From Deltaproteobacteria bacterium RIFCSPHIGHO2_02_FULL_40_28 (GTDB lineage Bacteria > UBA10199 > 2-12-FULL-40-28): a stretch of DNA of 64,000 bases. Every line of letters starts with the position of its first letter. Position 1 is the first letter of the stretch. Location of the stretch: contig MGRJ01000024.1 of NCBI GenBank assembly GCA_001798135.1, positions 1 through 64,000 of the forward strand, in the 5' to 3' direction. Under the pieces are notes generated by a model, which was given only the letters and a program-made list of their open reading frames with translations, ran no database searches and was not told where the DNA came from. Position numbers and translations under genes: made by a program. Shown piece after piece: positions 19,346 to 28,601 of the stretch.

Positions 19346-19947
19346 TTCTTATTATCGATAATTACGATTCGTTTACTTACAACCTGGTGCAATACTTGGG
19401 TGAAATTCTTTTAACGAGAGGTTTAAATCCAGATGCAGAAATTAAGGTTGTGCGTAATGATGAGTTAAGTGTGGAGGCGCTTGTCAATCTTTACCCCCAT
19501 TATCTGGTTGTTTCACCAGGGCCTTGTACCCCTAGGCAAGCAGGCATTTCAGTTGAAGCTATTAAACAATTAGCAGGCAAGATACCTATCCTGGGAGTTT
19601 GTTTAGGGCATCAATCTATTGGAGCAGCCTTTGGTGGTGAAATTATTCGGGCTAAAACCATCATGCATGGAAAAACATCAGCTATTTATCATAATGGAAT
19701 CAATCTTTTTAAAAATCTTCCCAATCCTTTTATTGCAACACGGTATCATTCTTTGGTGATTAAAAAAGAAAATATTCCTTTTTGTTTGGAAGTAACTGCA
19801 ACCACAGAAGATGGAGAAATTATGGCAGTACAACATCGCAATCTGCCTGTGTATGGGGTGCAATTTCATCCCGAATCTATTTTAACAACTGTAGGAAAAG
19901 ACATTTTAAGAAATTTTTTAAACCTGCCCGTGAAGGAGATTGCATGA
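19342..19947 (+). CDS. trpG: Anthranilate synthase component II (glutamine amidotransferase)
   Basis: This class I glutamine amidotransferase supplies ammonia to TrpE. The 201-residue product shows [13 protein letters not shown] at the start, the oxyanion segment SPGPCTP, the nucleophile in [10 protein letters not shown] and the His-Glu pair in VQFHPESI. The same family includes PabA of folate synthesis, and one protein may serve both. The adjoining trpE makes the tryptophan role primary. Its stop overlaps the ispDF start as ATGA. Confidence 0.9.
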   Translation: MILIIDNYDSFTYNLVQYLGEILLTRGLNPDAEIKVVRNDELSVEALVNLYPHYLVVSPGPCTPRQAGISVEAIKQLAGKIPILGVCLGHQSIGAAFGGEIIRAKTIMHGKTSAIYHNGINLFKNLPNPFIATRYHSLVIKKENIPFCLEVTATTEDGEIMAVQHRNLPVYGVQFHPESILTTVGKDILRNFLNLPVKEIA

Positions 19948-21095
19948 GTTTTTATGCTGTTATTCCTGCTGGTGGCAAGGGTTTGCGCCTGGGAGGAATT
20001 AAAAAACAATTTGTAAAGGTAGGAGGCAAAACCATTCTCGAAAGGGTTGTAGAAACATTTTTAGAAACAAGTTTTTTTGAAAAAATTATTGTATGTTTAC
20101 CTGCAGAAAATTTAAATCATTCCATTTCCTCCCTTCACCCAAGTATCAACGTGGTAGCAGGAGGAGCGTTAAGAAGTTATTCTGTTTTTAATGGAGTACA
20201 GGCACTTAATTTAAAAGATGATGATTTAGTTTTAATTCACGATGCGGCCAGGCCCTTGGTAAGCCGTGAACTGATTGAAAGAGTTTTACATGCCTTAAAA
20301 AAAAATGAAGTTGTGGTGCCAGTTGTAGCCCTGGCAGATACCATCAAGGAAGTAGAAGAAAATAAGGTGATAAAAACTCTGGATCGGTCTCGGCTTGTTG
20401 GAACTCAAACCCCCCAAGGTTTTCAAGGACATGTTTTAAAGAAAATTTATCAAAAAAAGGAAGATTTATCTGATCAAATTACTGATGAGGCCTTTCTTGC
20501 CGAAAAGAAAGGTTTTGCGATATATACTGTTGCCGGAGATAATATAAACTTAAAAATAACTACGGAAGCAGATTTAAATCAGGTTGTTAATCAGATGGAA
20601 GAAAAAAAAGTGATAACAAAAACAGGAATTGGTTATGATGTACATCGCTTGGTGGATGATCGCCCTTTGATTATTGGAGGAGTGACCATCCCACATAAAC
20701 AAGGGCTTTTAGGTCATTCGGATGCCGATATTTTATGCCATGCTATTTCCGATGCACTTTTAGGTGCTGCCGCTCTGGGAGATTTAGGACAACATTTTCC
20801 GGATACCGATCCCAAGTACAAGGGAGTAAGTTCCATTCAATTACTCAAAGCAGTTTTGGCTTTAGTAAGAAATAAGGGTTTTGATATTTCTCACATTGAT
20901 TCAGTGTTGATTGCAGAAGAACCCAAAATGGCGCCTTATCGAGAACAAATGCGAACTCATATAGCAAAAACCCTTGAAGTAAATGAGAACTGTATCAGTA
21001 TAAAAGCCACAACCGAAGAGGGCCTTGGTTTTACAGGAACCAAACAAGGAATGGCCTGCTGGGCCATTGCCACACTGGTAGAAAAACTTTTATGA
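19944..21095 (+). CDS. ispDF: Bifunctional IspD/IspF (MEP isoprenoid pathway)
   Basis: The 383-residue fusion carries two steps of the MEP isoprenoid pathway. The N-terminal IspD cytidylyltransferase half (about 1-225) has [11 protein letters not shown], then KQF and HDAARPLVS, and makes CDP-methylerythritol. The C-terminal IspF half (about 228-383) has [29 protein letters not shown], and [11 protein letters not shown], and forms the cyclic diphosphate; the Asp-x-His of GYDVH binds zinc. Fused IspDF occurs in several proteobacterial groups. ATG19944 has a GAAGGAGA site and overlaps trpG. The frame is open further upstream but that part is shadow sequence. Confidence 0.95.
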   Translation: MSFYAVIPAGGKGLRLGGIKKQFVKVGGKTILERVVETFLETSFFEKIIVCLPAENLNHSISSLHPSINVVAGGALRSYSVFNGVQALNLKDDDLVLIHDAARPLVSRELIERVLHALKKNEVVVPVVALADTIKEVEENKVIKTLDRSRLVGTQTPQGFQGHVLKKIYQKKEDLSDQITDEAFLAEKKGFAIYTVAGDNINLKITTEADLNQVVNQMEEKKVITKTGIGYDVHRLVDDRPLIIGGVTIPHKQGLLGHSDADILCHAISDALLGAAALGDLGQHFPDTDPKYKGVSSIQLLKAVLALVRNKGFDISHIDSVLIAEEPKMAPYREQMRTHIAKTLEVNENCISIKATTEEGLGFTGTKQGMACWAIATLVEKLL

Positions 21096-22540
21096 CGCTT
21101 AAAATTTATAATACCCTTGCTCGTAAAAAGCAGGAATTTGTTCCTCTAAACCCACCCAAGGTGGGGATGTATGTTTGTGGTGTGACTGTTTATGATGAAT
21201 GCCATTTAGGTCATGCAAGAGCTGTGTTTACTTTCGATGTCATTTATCGTTATTTAAAACATCGGGGATATGAAGTAACCTATGTACGAAATTTTACCGA
21301 TGTTGATGATAAAATTATCAATCGTGCCAATCAAGAAGGTGTAAGTTGGAAAGTAATTGCCGAGAAATATATCGCGGCGTTTGGTCGTGATATGGGTGAT
21401 TTAGGTACCCTTGTTCCTACCCATGAGCCAAAGGCCACAGAGCATATTGCCCACATGCAAAAAATCATTAAGGGTTTGGTAGAAAAACAAATGGCCTATC
21501 CTATAGAAGGTGATGTTTTTTATTCGGTTCGTAAAAAGAAAGATTATGGAAAATTATCTGGCAAAAAAATTGACGAATTAGAAGCGGGAGCCCGAATAGA
21601 AATTCATGAAGCTAAAAAAGAGGCGATTGATTTTGCGCTTTGGAAAAAATCGAAACCCGACGAGCCACAATGGGATTCGCCCTGGGGGCCTGGACGTCCT
21701 GGTTGGCATATTGAATGTTCTGCAATGAGCATGCATTTTTTAGGAAGTACTTTTGATATTCATGGTGGGGGACGGGATTTGATGTTTCCTCATCACGAAA
21801 ATGAAATTGCTCAATCTGAAGGTTTTTCTGAAAAACCTTTTGTTCGTTATTGGATTCATAACGGCTTTATCAACATCAATGCAGAAAAAATGAGCAAATC
21901 TCTTGGTAATTTTTTTACAATCCATGAACTTTTAAAACGTTATCATCCCGAAGCGCTACGACTTCTCATTTTAGCGGCCCACTATCGTTCTCCGTTAGAT
22001 TATACTGAAAAAATAATGGAAGCCACGCAAGCCTCTCTTGATCGTTGGTATGCTACCTTGGCAAGAGTTAGCACTCAGTGTCAGGCAAGTAGTAAATCGA
22101 AAGATCATCCACCTAAAGATTTGGTAAACAAAGTAGAATCACTTGTTTCTGCTTTTGAAGAAGCCATGGATGATGATTTTAACACGGCCAAGGTTGTGGG
22201 TTTGTTGTTTGATTTAGTAAGAGAATGGAACAAATACTTAGATGGCACTACCGAAATATCGGGTAAAACTTGCCAAACTTTTTTAAAAGCTGCTCAAACA
22301 ATCCATGGTGTTTTAGGTCTTTTTGGTTCCGATCCACAGGTTTATTTAAATCAAGTTAAAGCTTTAAAAATGGTAAAAGTCACTCTCAGCGATGAGGAAA
22401 TTCAAGAAAAAATTAATCAAAGAAATAGTGCCAGACAAACTAAAAATTGGGCTTTGGCCGATGCTATTCGAAATGAATTAGCTAGTTTAGGTATTACGCT
22501 TAAGGATAATCCAGATGGAACAACAGGATGGAATATATGA
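21092..22540 (+). CDS. cysS: Cysteinyl-tRNA synthetase
   Basis: This class I synthetase charges tRNA-Cys. The 482-residue protein shows the zinc-site Cys and HIGH motif together in MYVCGVTVYDECHLGHARA. Further zinc ligands lie in GWHIECSAMS and FPHHENEIAQSEG, and an intact KMSKS is in AEKMSKSLGN. The C-terminal helical anticodon-binding region is full length. The gene overlaps ispDF by four bases upstream and the Wzi-like gene by four bases downstream, so the housekeeping operon runs directly into envelope genes. Confidence 0.95.
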   Translation: MTLKIYNTLARKKQEFVPLNPPKVGMYVCGVTVYDECHLGHARAVFTFDVIYRYLKHRGYEVTYVRNFTDVDDKIINRANQEGVSWKVIAEKYIAAFGRDMGDLGTLVPTHEPKATEHIAHMQKIIKGLVEKQMAYPIEGDVFYSVRKKKDYGKLSGKKIDELEAGARIEIHEAKKEAIDFALWKKSKPDEPQWDSPWGPGRPGWHIECSAMSMHFLGSTFDIHGGGRDLMFPHHENEIAQSEGFSEKPFVRYWIHNGFININAEKMSKSLGNFFTIHELLKRYHPEALRLLILAAHYRSPLDYTEKIMEATQASLDRWYATLARVSTQCQASSKSKDHPPKDLVNKVESLVSAFEEAMDDDFNTAKVVGLLFDLVREWNKYLDGTTEISGKTCQTFLKAAQTIHGVLGLFGSDPQVYLNQVKALKMVKVTLSDEEIQEKINQRNSARQTKNWALADAIRNELASLGITLKDNPDGTTGWNI

Positions 22541-24144
22541 AAAAACTAGGCATCGGGTTTGTAGTGTGGATTTTTTTCATTGGGCAATCTTTTGCTGCAA
22601 GTTCTTTGATGGTGCAATCTGGTAGTCAATTAGAAAAAGATTTAAATTTGCTGAGTGGTTTCGATTTGATCAAAACAAATATTTCGGGCCAAGGGCCTAT
22701 TTCTAGAGATGAGGCTGTTAGATTATATTTAGAGGCTAAAAATAATTTTGAGACAGCATGGGAAGAAAATGAAGAAATCTCTATAATTCTTGAGCGGGTA
22801 AGCATTGAGCTTGCCCTTGATTTAGAAAGACAAAAAAATCATCAAGCGAGTTCGCAGCTTCATTTATTAAAAGCGGCCCATCTTAAAATAGTTTATTTAG
22901 ACAGTGTGGCACGTACCATTCCAACTAATAATGGAATTGGAGCTGTTACAGCCTCATCACACCCTTTTACTCAAAATGATTCTGGTCGTAACTATACACG
23001 TGGTGGTCAGTATGCAATTGAGACCGAGCATTTTTTTCATCTTACCCCTTATTTTACTGGTTTTATTCAGCCCAGGTTTCAAATGCAATTTCCAACGGGA
23101 GTTTCTGAGGAACGTGTTGATGCTTATGTGCACGAAATGTTTGGGGACATTCAGTTTTTAGGAATGGATGTTGTTTTTGGAAGATCTTCTTTGCTTTTTG
23201 GGCAAAGCGATCATGGGGGCATGCTTTTATCTGATAATGCCCGTCCCTTAGATCATATTCGTTTAACAAATTCTCATCCAGGTTTACTCCCTTGGATTTT
23301 TAAATATTTAGGTTATCAAAAAATCACTGCTTTTTTTGGCACCTTGGGGCCCGATTCTTTTTTTCCTTACACGATGTTGGCTGGTTATAAATGGAGCCTC
23401 AAACCTTTTTCTGTTTGGGAATTAGGTTTGTCTAATATGATGATGATAGGCGGAGAAGGCGCACCTGATTTTGGGGTTATGAATTTTATTGGAGATTATT
23501 TTGGTTTTTCAGGAACAAGTGAGGGAAAATCAAATCGCATTATTGGGTTTGATACCCGTATTACCCTCCCTTTTTTAAGAAATAGCCAATTGTATGGTGA
23601 AGCCGTTTTTGATGATAAGACAATAGAAAGTTTCAAAAGAACTTTTGGGGATTCTTCTGGGTATTTACTTGGATTGTTTATGCCACGTCTTGATTGGGAC
23701 GGTGATTTTTCGTTAAGAATGGAATATCGTTTTCTTTCCGAGTTGCTTTATCGTCATAGCCAATTTTTAGGAGGATATACCCTCAATGGATTTATCCTTG
23801 GCGATGCCTTGGGCCCCAATGGATTAGGGGGCAGGCTTGCTTTTACCTGGAACTATAATCAAAACACTTCCTTCGATTTAAATTTAAACTATGAAAAAAG
23901 TGATAGCAATACTTATGCAAGTTCGGGCTCTAATTTTGTTTTAACTACAAATGGTCCTTCTGAATACCGTTATCGAAGTGTGGTAGGTGTAGAACACAAT
24001 TTTACCAAGCGGTTGAATATAGATTTAGATTTTGGTTATGAACGAGTGATCAATGCAACTTATTTGAATGGAGACGATCGGAATCATTTTTTGGTGAATG
24101 TGGCGTTAAACTTGGATACGGATCAACTATTTAAAATACCCTGA
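22537..24144 (+). CDS. Wzi-family capsule-assembly outer-membrane barrel
   Basis: A signal peptide (KKLGIGFVVWIFFIGQSFAA) is followed by a short helical region with SRDEAVRLYLEAK. A long region rich in alternating aromatic strands, typical of an outer-membrane beta barrel, comes next. The sequence around LAGYKWSLKPF..WELGLSNMMMIGGEG matches the core of the Wzi capsule-assembly family (Pfam Caps_assemb_Wzi). Wzi anchors capsular polysaccharide at the cell surface. ATG22537 overlaps the cysS stop as ATGA, and an AGGA lies upstream. ATG22528 is an alternative start. The nearby glycan locus makes the capsule-related role plausible. Confidence 0.75.
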   Translation: MKKLGIGFVVWIFFIGQSFAASSLMVQSGSQLEKDLNLLSGFDLIKTNISGQGPISRDEAVRLYLEAKNNFETAWEENEEISIILERVSIELALDLERQKNHQASSQLHLLKAAHLKIVYLDSVARTIPTNNGIGAVTASSHPFTQNDSGRNYTRGGQYAIETEHFFHLTPYFTGFIQPRFQMQFPTGVSEERVDAYVHEMFGDIQFLGMDVVFGRSSLLFGQSDHGGMLLSDNARPLDHIRLTNSHPGLLPWIFKYLGYQKITAFFGTLGPDSFFPYTMLAGYKWSLKPFSVWELGLSNMMMIGGEGAPDFGVMNFIGDYFGFSGTSEGKSNRIIGFDTRITLPFLRNSQLYGEAVFDDKTIESFKRTFGDSSGYLLGLFMPRLDWDGDFSLRMEYRFLSELLYRHSQFLGGYTLNGFILGDALGPNGLGGRLAFTWNYNQNTSFDLNLNYEKSDSNTYASSGSNFVLTTNGPSEYRYRSVVGVEHNFTKRLNIDLDFGYERVINATYLNGDDRNHFLVNVALNLDTDQLFKIP

Positions 24145-25685
24145 TGGAAAAACGGTTTCCTTTATATTTTTCTGTTTTGTTTTTTCTTTTTGGGTCTGGT
24201 TTATTTATTTCTGCTTATTTTGGAAATTTTGATGGGAGTGAGGCCTGGTATTCTAATGACATCTATCTTTTAACGCGTGGAGAAAAACCTTACATCGATT
24301 TTTTTTATCATCGTCTTCCTCTTTTTTTGTACTCTTATTTTCCCCTTAATTTTGGTTTTGAAATGACATGGTTTAATTTGCGGCTGGTATCTGCCTTCTA
24401 TGCTTTTTGTGCCTTTATCGTCTTGTTTTTGGTGATGAAGGTAAAGGTTGATAAACGGTTTGTGTTGCTGGGAGCCCTTCTTTTTTTGCTCAATTTTCAC
24501 GGGTTGCATATTTATTCTACTGTTCAGTCTTATTCCATTGTTTCACTTATTTATCTTCTTGTTATTTTTTCTTGCCATTCTTCTGTTCCATCTTTGTTGT
24601 CAGGAATATTTATTGCTGTATGTTGTGCAACAGCACAATGGATGCGATATCCCATTGATTATCTTCCAATTGTCTATTTATCCTTTGTTTTTGTTTTTTA
24701 CAGAAAATCCTGGCCCACACTTATTTGTCTTTTGTTAATTTATTGTTTTATCCACCTTGTTTATTTTTACTTCTTTAAATCTGATTTCTTTATTTATGAC
24801 GTTCTCTTAGGCATGGCCCCCATCAAGGAACAATCAGGTGTAGCCTTGGCTCAAGTGCTTACAGGCCGTGCCCTAGACGATTGGTTAAGATTTAAATGGG
24901 ACCAATGGATTGTTTTGGGGGTTAGATGGTTTTTTCCATTTTTTATCTTTGGTATACCGGCCTTTGGTTATTGGTTAAAAAAGAATGGGCTGGGATTATT
25001 TTTTAGAAAAATCATCCAGGATAAGCGTTTATTTTTGTCTCTTTTTTTTGTTTTTGGAAATACAGCCATGTATTTTATTGCTTCTGAAGGTCATGTTGTT
25101 CAAATGTATTTTGTGTTCCCCATTATGATTTATCTTTTTATACGTTTGCTCAATGCAATCATGAAGTCTATACCAGCTGATGTAAAACAATTTGTAACGC
25201 TTATTTTATTATTTCTTATTTTATTTTCATCGTTTCTTTTTGATCGCTTTTTCAAGCTGGATAAAAACAGTCGTGATATCGCTGTAGCGGAACAAGTGGG
25301 GAAGATTTTTTCATCACATTGTGATTCTTCTCAAATCCTTTTTACTTTTAATCCTATCATTGCTTTTACCTCAAAAATGAGAGTATTTTCCGGGGCAGAG
25401 TTTGATGTCTTTGGTTATTATCCAAACTTGTCTCCCTTATTAGCACGAAAATATCACTTGCTTACACAGGATGATGTTTTGAGAGGTCTCAAAGAGTTTG
25501 ATATTTGTGGTGTTTATCTTGATGCACGAGTGTTTGGTGAGAAGCATTCAGGAGTGAGGCTTCGTGCAATTTCTAAAGAAATCATTGATATCACAAAAAG
25601 TAATTTTGATTATACTGATTACTCTACTTCTTATTTAAGCGCCTTGAGAGGTCCCGTTGCAATTGGATTGAAAAAAAACCGCTAA
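24144..25685 (+). CDS. GT-C-type membrane glycosyltransferase
   Basis: The 513-residue protein has about 10-12 hydrophobic helices. Its first external loop contains FDGSEAWYSNDIYLLTRGEKPYIDFF in outline, with the DxxE acidic pair. This arrangement is typical of GT-C enzymes of the ArnT/PMT group, which use polyprenyl-phosphate sugars as donors. The C-terminal part after the last helix (from about residue 380) is a soluble region. The start overlaps the Wzi-like gene by one base. Acceptor and sugar are unknown. It could use the lipid-linked sugar predicted from the genes at 48.5-50.1 kb. It ends 18 nt from the convergent dehydratase gene. Confidence 0.7.
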   Translation: MEKRFPLYFSVLFFLFGSGLFISAYFGNFDGSEAWYSNDIYLLTRGEKPYIDFFYHRLPLFLYSYFPLNFGFEMTWFNLRLVSAFYAFCAFIVLFLVMKVKVDKRFVLLGALLFLLNFHGLHIYSTVQSYSIVSLIYLLVIFSCHSSVPSLLSGIFIAVCCATAQWMRYPIDYLPIVYLSFVFVFYRKSWPTLICLLLIYCFIHLVYFYFFKSDFFIYDVLLGMAPIKEQSGVALAQVLTGRALDDWLRFKWDQWIVLGVRWFFPFFIFGIPAFGYWLKKNGLGLFFRKIIQDKRLFLSLFFVFGNTAMYFIASEGHVVQMYFVFPIMIYLFIRLLNAIMKSIPADVKQFVTLILLFLILFSSFLFDRFFKLDKNSRDIAVAEQVGKIFSSHCDSSQILFTFNPIIAFTSKMRVFSGAEFDVFGYYPNLSPLLARKYHLLTQDDVLRGLKEFDICGVYLDARVFGEKHSGVRLRAISKEIIDITKSNFDYTDYSTSYLSALRGPVAIGLKKNR

Positions 25686-25703
25686 TCAAAAAATGATATG
25701 ATA

Positions 25704-27590
25704 TTATTTTCTTGCAGCAGGAATAACAGCTAAGGGAAGATGGAGAATATTTTTAGATCCCATTTCATTGGGAAGTTCCATATGATTAAATTCTGGAACC
25801 AATTCTTTTACATTAATGAGCACACTCATTTTATCCTGCAGGTTAGTTGAGTCGATTAATTTTTTGATATTGGCATTTAAAGTATCCCAGTCAATGAAGG
25901 TCATTTTACCGATAGTAATATTTTCGTACTGAGTTTTCTTTTCGGTATCGCCTATCAGTAATTCTTCATAGAGTTTTTCTCCAGGCCTTAGACCAGTAAA
26001 TTGAATATCGATATCCCCATAAGGTTCCTTGCCTGCCAAATAAATTAAATCTTCAGCTACTTCTCTAATGTTGACAGGTTTGCCCATATTGAGAATAAAA
26101 ATCTCACCTCCATGTCCAATTGAGGCTGCTTGCATCACCAGTTGAACAGCCTCTTGAACAAGCATAAAGTACCTGGTGACCTCAGGATGAGTAACGGTAA
26201 CAGGACCATTATTTCGAATTTGTTCTAAAAATTTGGGAACAACACTACCTGAGGAACCAAGAACATTTCCAAATCTCACAGCTACAAATTCTGTTTTGGA
26301 TCTTAAATTTAAATTTTGAATGTAGAGTTCACAAATTCTTTTTGTGGCACCCATAATATTAGTGGGGCGCACAGCTTTATCTGTGGAGATGAGGACAAAT
26401 TTTTCTACATTATTTTGATCGGCAGCATTAGCAATATTTACCGTACTTTGAATATTATTTAAAATTCCACTAAAGGGATTAGACTCAATTAAGGGGACAT
26501 GTTTATAAGCTGCTGCATGGAAAATAATATCGGGTTTTTCTGTGGCTATTAATTGATTGATGGCTTGTCCATCACGTAAATCTTGGAGAATAAATTTAAA
26601 CTTGATGAAAGATTTAACATTTTGGATGTTTTCGTTTAAATTTTCTTGCAGAGTGTACAAGCTAAATTCCGAATAATCTACCAGGATCAATTTTTTGGGT
26701 TTAAAACGAAGTGCTTGGTGCACTAATTCAGTGCCAATAGAACCTGCAGCTCCCGTGATGAGAATTTTTTTACGTTTGAGGAAAAGATCAATTTGTTTTT
26801 CGTCCAAATCTTTTGGATTTCTTTTTAAGAGATCAGCAATATCAATATTTTTGATATTAATATCTTGGCTTGTCATGTCTGACATCTTGGGAGCAATTCG
26901 ACAGAAAACATGATAGTTACGACACTCTTTAACAAGACCTGAGAGCCAATCTGGGGCAATGGTATTAATAGCAATGATGATTTCTTTTATTTTGTTACGT
27001 TTGATGATTTTTGGTAAGTCAGTACGAGAACCAAAAATAGAGAGGTTATGTACTTTTTTACCAATTTTTCTAGGATCATCATCAATAAAACCAATGGGCA
27101 GGTACTCACTCCCTGGATGCAGTAAATTTCTCACAACGGCATTTCCTAAATCGCCTGCTCCATAGATAAGTACCTTTTTTTCCTCACCTGTTTCGGCACG
27201 TCTGGAGGTTTCTAGATAATAACGAGGGAAAAAGCGTAGGGACCCAACTAAAAAGAGAGTGATCAGCCAATCCATGGTGAAAACACCAAAAGGCCAACCT
27301 CTTATTGGATAATTGATGACCAAAAAACTAATCAAGGAACCGAGAGTTACAGCCTTAAAAATGGTTCTGGCGTATGGAAAGCTGGCATAACGCAAAATAG
27401 CCCGATATAATCCTAACTTAATGAAAATACTAATTTTAATGACAGCAATAATGGGGACTAAATAAAGTGATTTTTGAAAGTAATCGGGCATTTCATTGGG
27501 AGCAAGCACAAAATGACATGATGCCAGCCATGAGAGATAAATGACTAACCAGTCCAGAAAGAAAAGAAAGAACTTAACGTATCGGAACAT
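25704..27590 (-). CDS. Membrane-anchored UDP-HexNAc 4,6-dehydratase (PglF/WbpM/CapD type)
   Basis: The protein starts with about four transmembrane helices. A first Rossmann domain follows (KKVLIYGAGDLGNAVVRNLL, about residues 135-155), then the catalytic SDR domain with ILITGAAGSIGTEL. Its active site reads STDKAVRPTNIMGATKR: the SDR tyrosine is replaced by Met, the hallmark of the PglF/WbpM/FlaA1 dehydratases. These convert UDP-GlcNAc to 4-keto-6-deoxy sugars for bacillosamine, QuiNAc or FucNAc. ATG27590 gives the standard N-terminus; TTG27680 would add 30 unmatched residues. It is transcribed away from the large glycan operon. Confidence 0.87.
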   Translation of the reverse strand: MFRYVKFFLFFLDWLVIYLSWLASCHFVLAPNEMPDYFQKSLYLVPIIAVIKISIFIKLGLYRAILRYASFPYARTIFKAVTLGSLISFLVINYPIRGWPFGVFTMDWLITLFLVGSLRFFPRYYLETSRRAETGEEKKVLIYGAGDLGNAVVRNLLHPGSEYLPIGFIDDDPRKIGKKVHNLSIFGSRTDLPKIIKRNKIKEIIIAINTIAPDWLSGLVKECRNYHVFCRIAPKMSDMTSQDINIKNIDIADLLKRNPKDLDEKQIDLFLKRKKILITGAAGSIGTELVHQALRFKPKKLILVDYSEFSLYTLQENLNENIQNVKSFIKFKFILQDLRDGQAINQLIATEKPDIIFHAAAYKHVPLIESNPFSGILNNIQSTVNIANAADQNNVEKFVLISTDKAVRPTNIMGATKRICELYIQNLNLRSKTEFVAVRFGNVLGSSGSVVPKFLEQIRNNGPVTVTHPEVTRYFMLVQEAVQLVMQAASIGHGGEIFILNMGKPVNIREVAEDLIYLAGKEPYGDIDIQFTGLRPGEKLYEELLIGDTEKKTQYENITIGKMTFIDWDTLNANIKKLIDSTNLQDKMSVLINVKELVPEFNHMELPNEMGSKNILHLPLAVIPAARK

Positions 27591-27755
27591 AGAAAAAATA
27601 ATAGGAAAATTATATGACGTTAAAGTGGTATTTATAGTACAAAAATCTTCTTTTGAAAAGGGGATTTTGTTTAAAAACAAGTTGAATTCTCACTAGTTTT
27701 TATCTTGCTTACCCCCCTTAAATAATTATATATACCGCCATTCTAACACCAGGAG

Positions 27756-27774
27756 AAAAAACTGACAGTTTTTT
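27756..27774. promoter_or_regulatory. Palindrome upstream of the glycan operon, possible operator
   Basis: AAAAAACTG and CAGTTTTTT form a perfect inverted repeat around a single A. It lies between the divergent dehydratase gene and the glycan operon. A TTGTAT (27773-27778) overlapping its right arm, followed 16 nt later by TAGATA, could be a weak promoter. It may be an operator or a small hairpin; neither is proven. Confidence 0.4.
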
Positions 27775-27815
27775 GTATATCCATTTGTTTTTATTAGATA
27801 AATTTGGGTCAGAAG

Positions 27816-27827
27816 GGCGGTAGCATG
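27816..27827 (+). promoter_or_regulatory. ops element (RfaH recruitment site) at the head of the glycan operon
   Basis: GGCGGTAGCATG matches the ops consensus GGCGGTAGCNTG at every defined base. The downstream T-rich stretch (CTTGATTTTTCG) also resembles the native E. coli context. In enterobacteria ops pauses RNA polymerase so that the NusG paralogue RfaH can bind and suppress Rho termination in long glycan operons. The placement before a run of about 31 closely packed genes fits this. Unusually, the element overlaps the first start codon (ATG27825) rather than sitting in a leader. No JUMPstart extension is present. Confidence 0.72.
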
Positions 27828-28601
27828 CTTGATTTTTCGACATTGAAAGGCAAGGTAGTTCTTATCACAGGAGGCTTTGGCCAAATTGGTGAAGCTTTGG
27901 TGTCTGCTTTTCTTAAATCTGGTTCTTTTGTTTATATTTCGGATATCGAAAATAAAGAAGATGTAGAAAAAAAGTGGAGGAAAATTTCAGATCAGTTTGT
28001 CTTTGTGAAATCAAGTATCCACAATAAAAAAGATGTAGATCATCTTTTAAAAACCGTTATTCAAAAAATGGGACGCTTAGATGTGCTGATTAATAACGCC
28101 TATCCTCGTAATAAAAATTATGGAAGACCATTAGAAGAAATTGAATGGGATGATTTTAACGAAAATGTACAAATGCATTTAGGCGGTTATTTTTTACTTT
28201 CACAAAAGGCTTCTGAAATTATGAGAAAACATACGGGAGGAAGTATTATTAATTTGGGTTCTATCTATGGAATGGTGGCTCCTCGTTTTAGTATTTATGA
28301 AGGAACCTCAATGACCATGCCCGCTGAATATGCTGCTATTAAGGGAGGTGTGCTCCAGCTTACTCGTTATCTGGCTACTTACTTGGCACCTTATGGAATA
28401 AGAGTAAATGCTGTTTCTCCAGGCGGCCTTTTCAATGGGCAAAATTCTCGCTTTGTTAAAAGTTACGAAGCGGAGGTACCTTTGGGAAGAATGGCTACAC
28501 CCGATGACGTGGTAGGGCCTATTCTTTTTTTAGCAAGTGATTTGGCAAGCTATATTACTGGTCAAAATATTGCTGTAGACGGAGGTTGGACTACGTGGTG
28601 A
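27825..28601 (+). CDS. SDR oxidoreductase, PtmA-like
   Basis: The 258-residue short-chain dehydrogenase has the cofactor motif TGGFGQIGEAL, the NNAYPRN segment, the catalytic Ser in NLGSIYG and YAAIKGG as YxxxK. The C-terminal DVVGPILFLASDLASYITGQN and VDGGW are classical SDR features. It heads an operon encoding legionaminic acid synthesis, where Campylobacter carries the SDR PtmA. That gives the tentative assignment; the substrate is unknown. ATG27825 is chosen because the protein then starts just before the first strand. Its ribosome site is the AAGGGCGG that forms part of the ops element. Confidence 0.8.
   Translation: MLDFSTLKGKVVLITGGFGQIGEALVSAFLKSGSFVYISDIENKEDVEKKWRKISDQFVFVKSSIHNKKDVDHLLKTVIQKMGRLDVLINNAYPRNKNYGRPLEEIEWDDFNENVQMHLGGYFLLSQKASEIMRKHTGGSIINLGSIYGMVAPRFSIYEGTSMTMPAEYAAIKGGVLQLTRYLATYLAPYGIRVNAVSPGGLFNGQNSRFVKSYEAEVPLGRMATPDDVVGPILFLASDLASYITGQNIAVDGGWTTW

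Noticed and set aside
27591-27680. TTG27680 start for the membrane dehydratase
   Set aside because: It adds 30 residues unlike the family, without a ribosome site; ATG27590 gives the standard first transmembrane helix.
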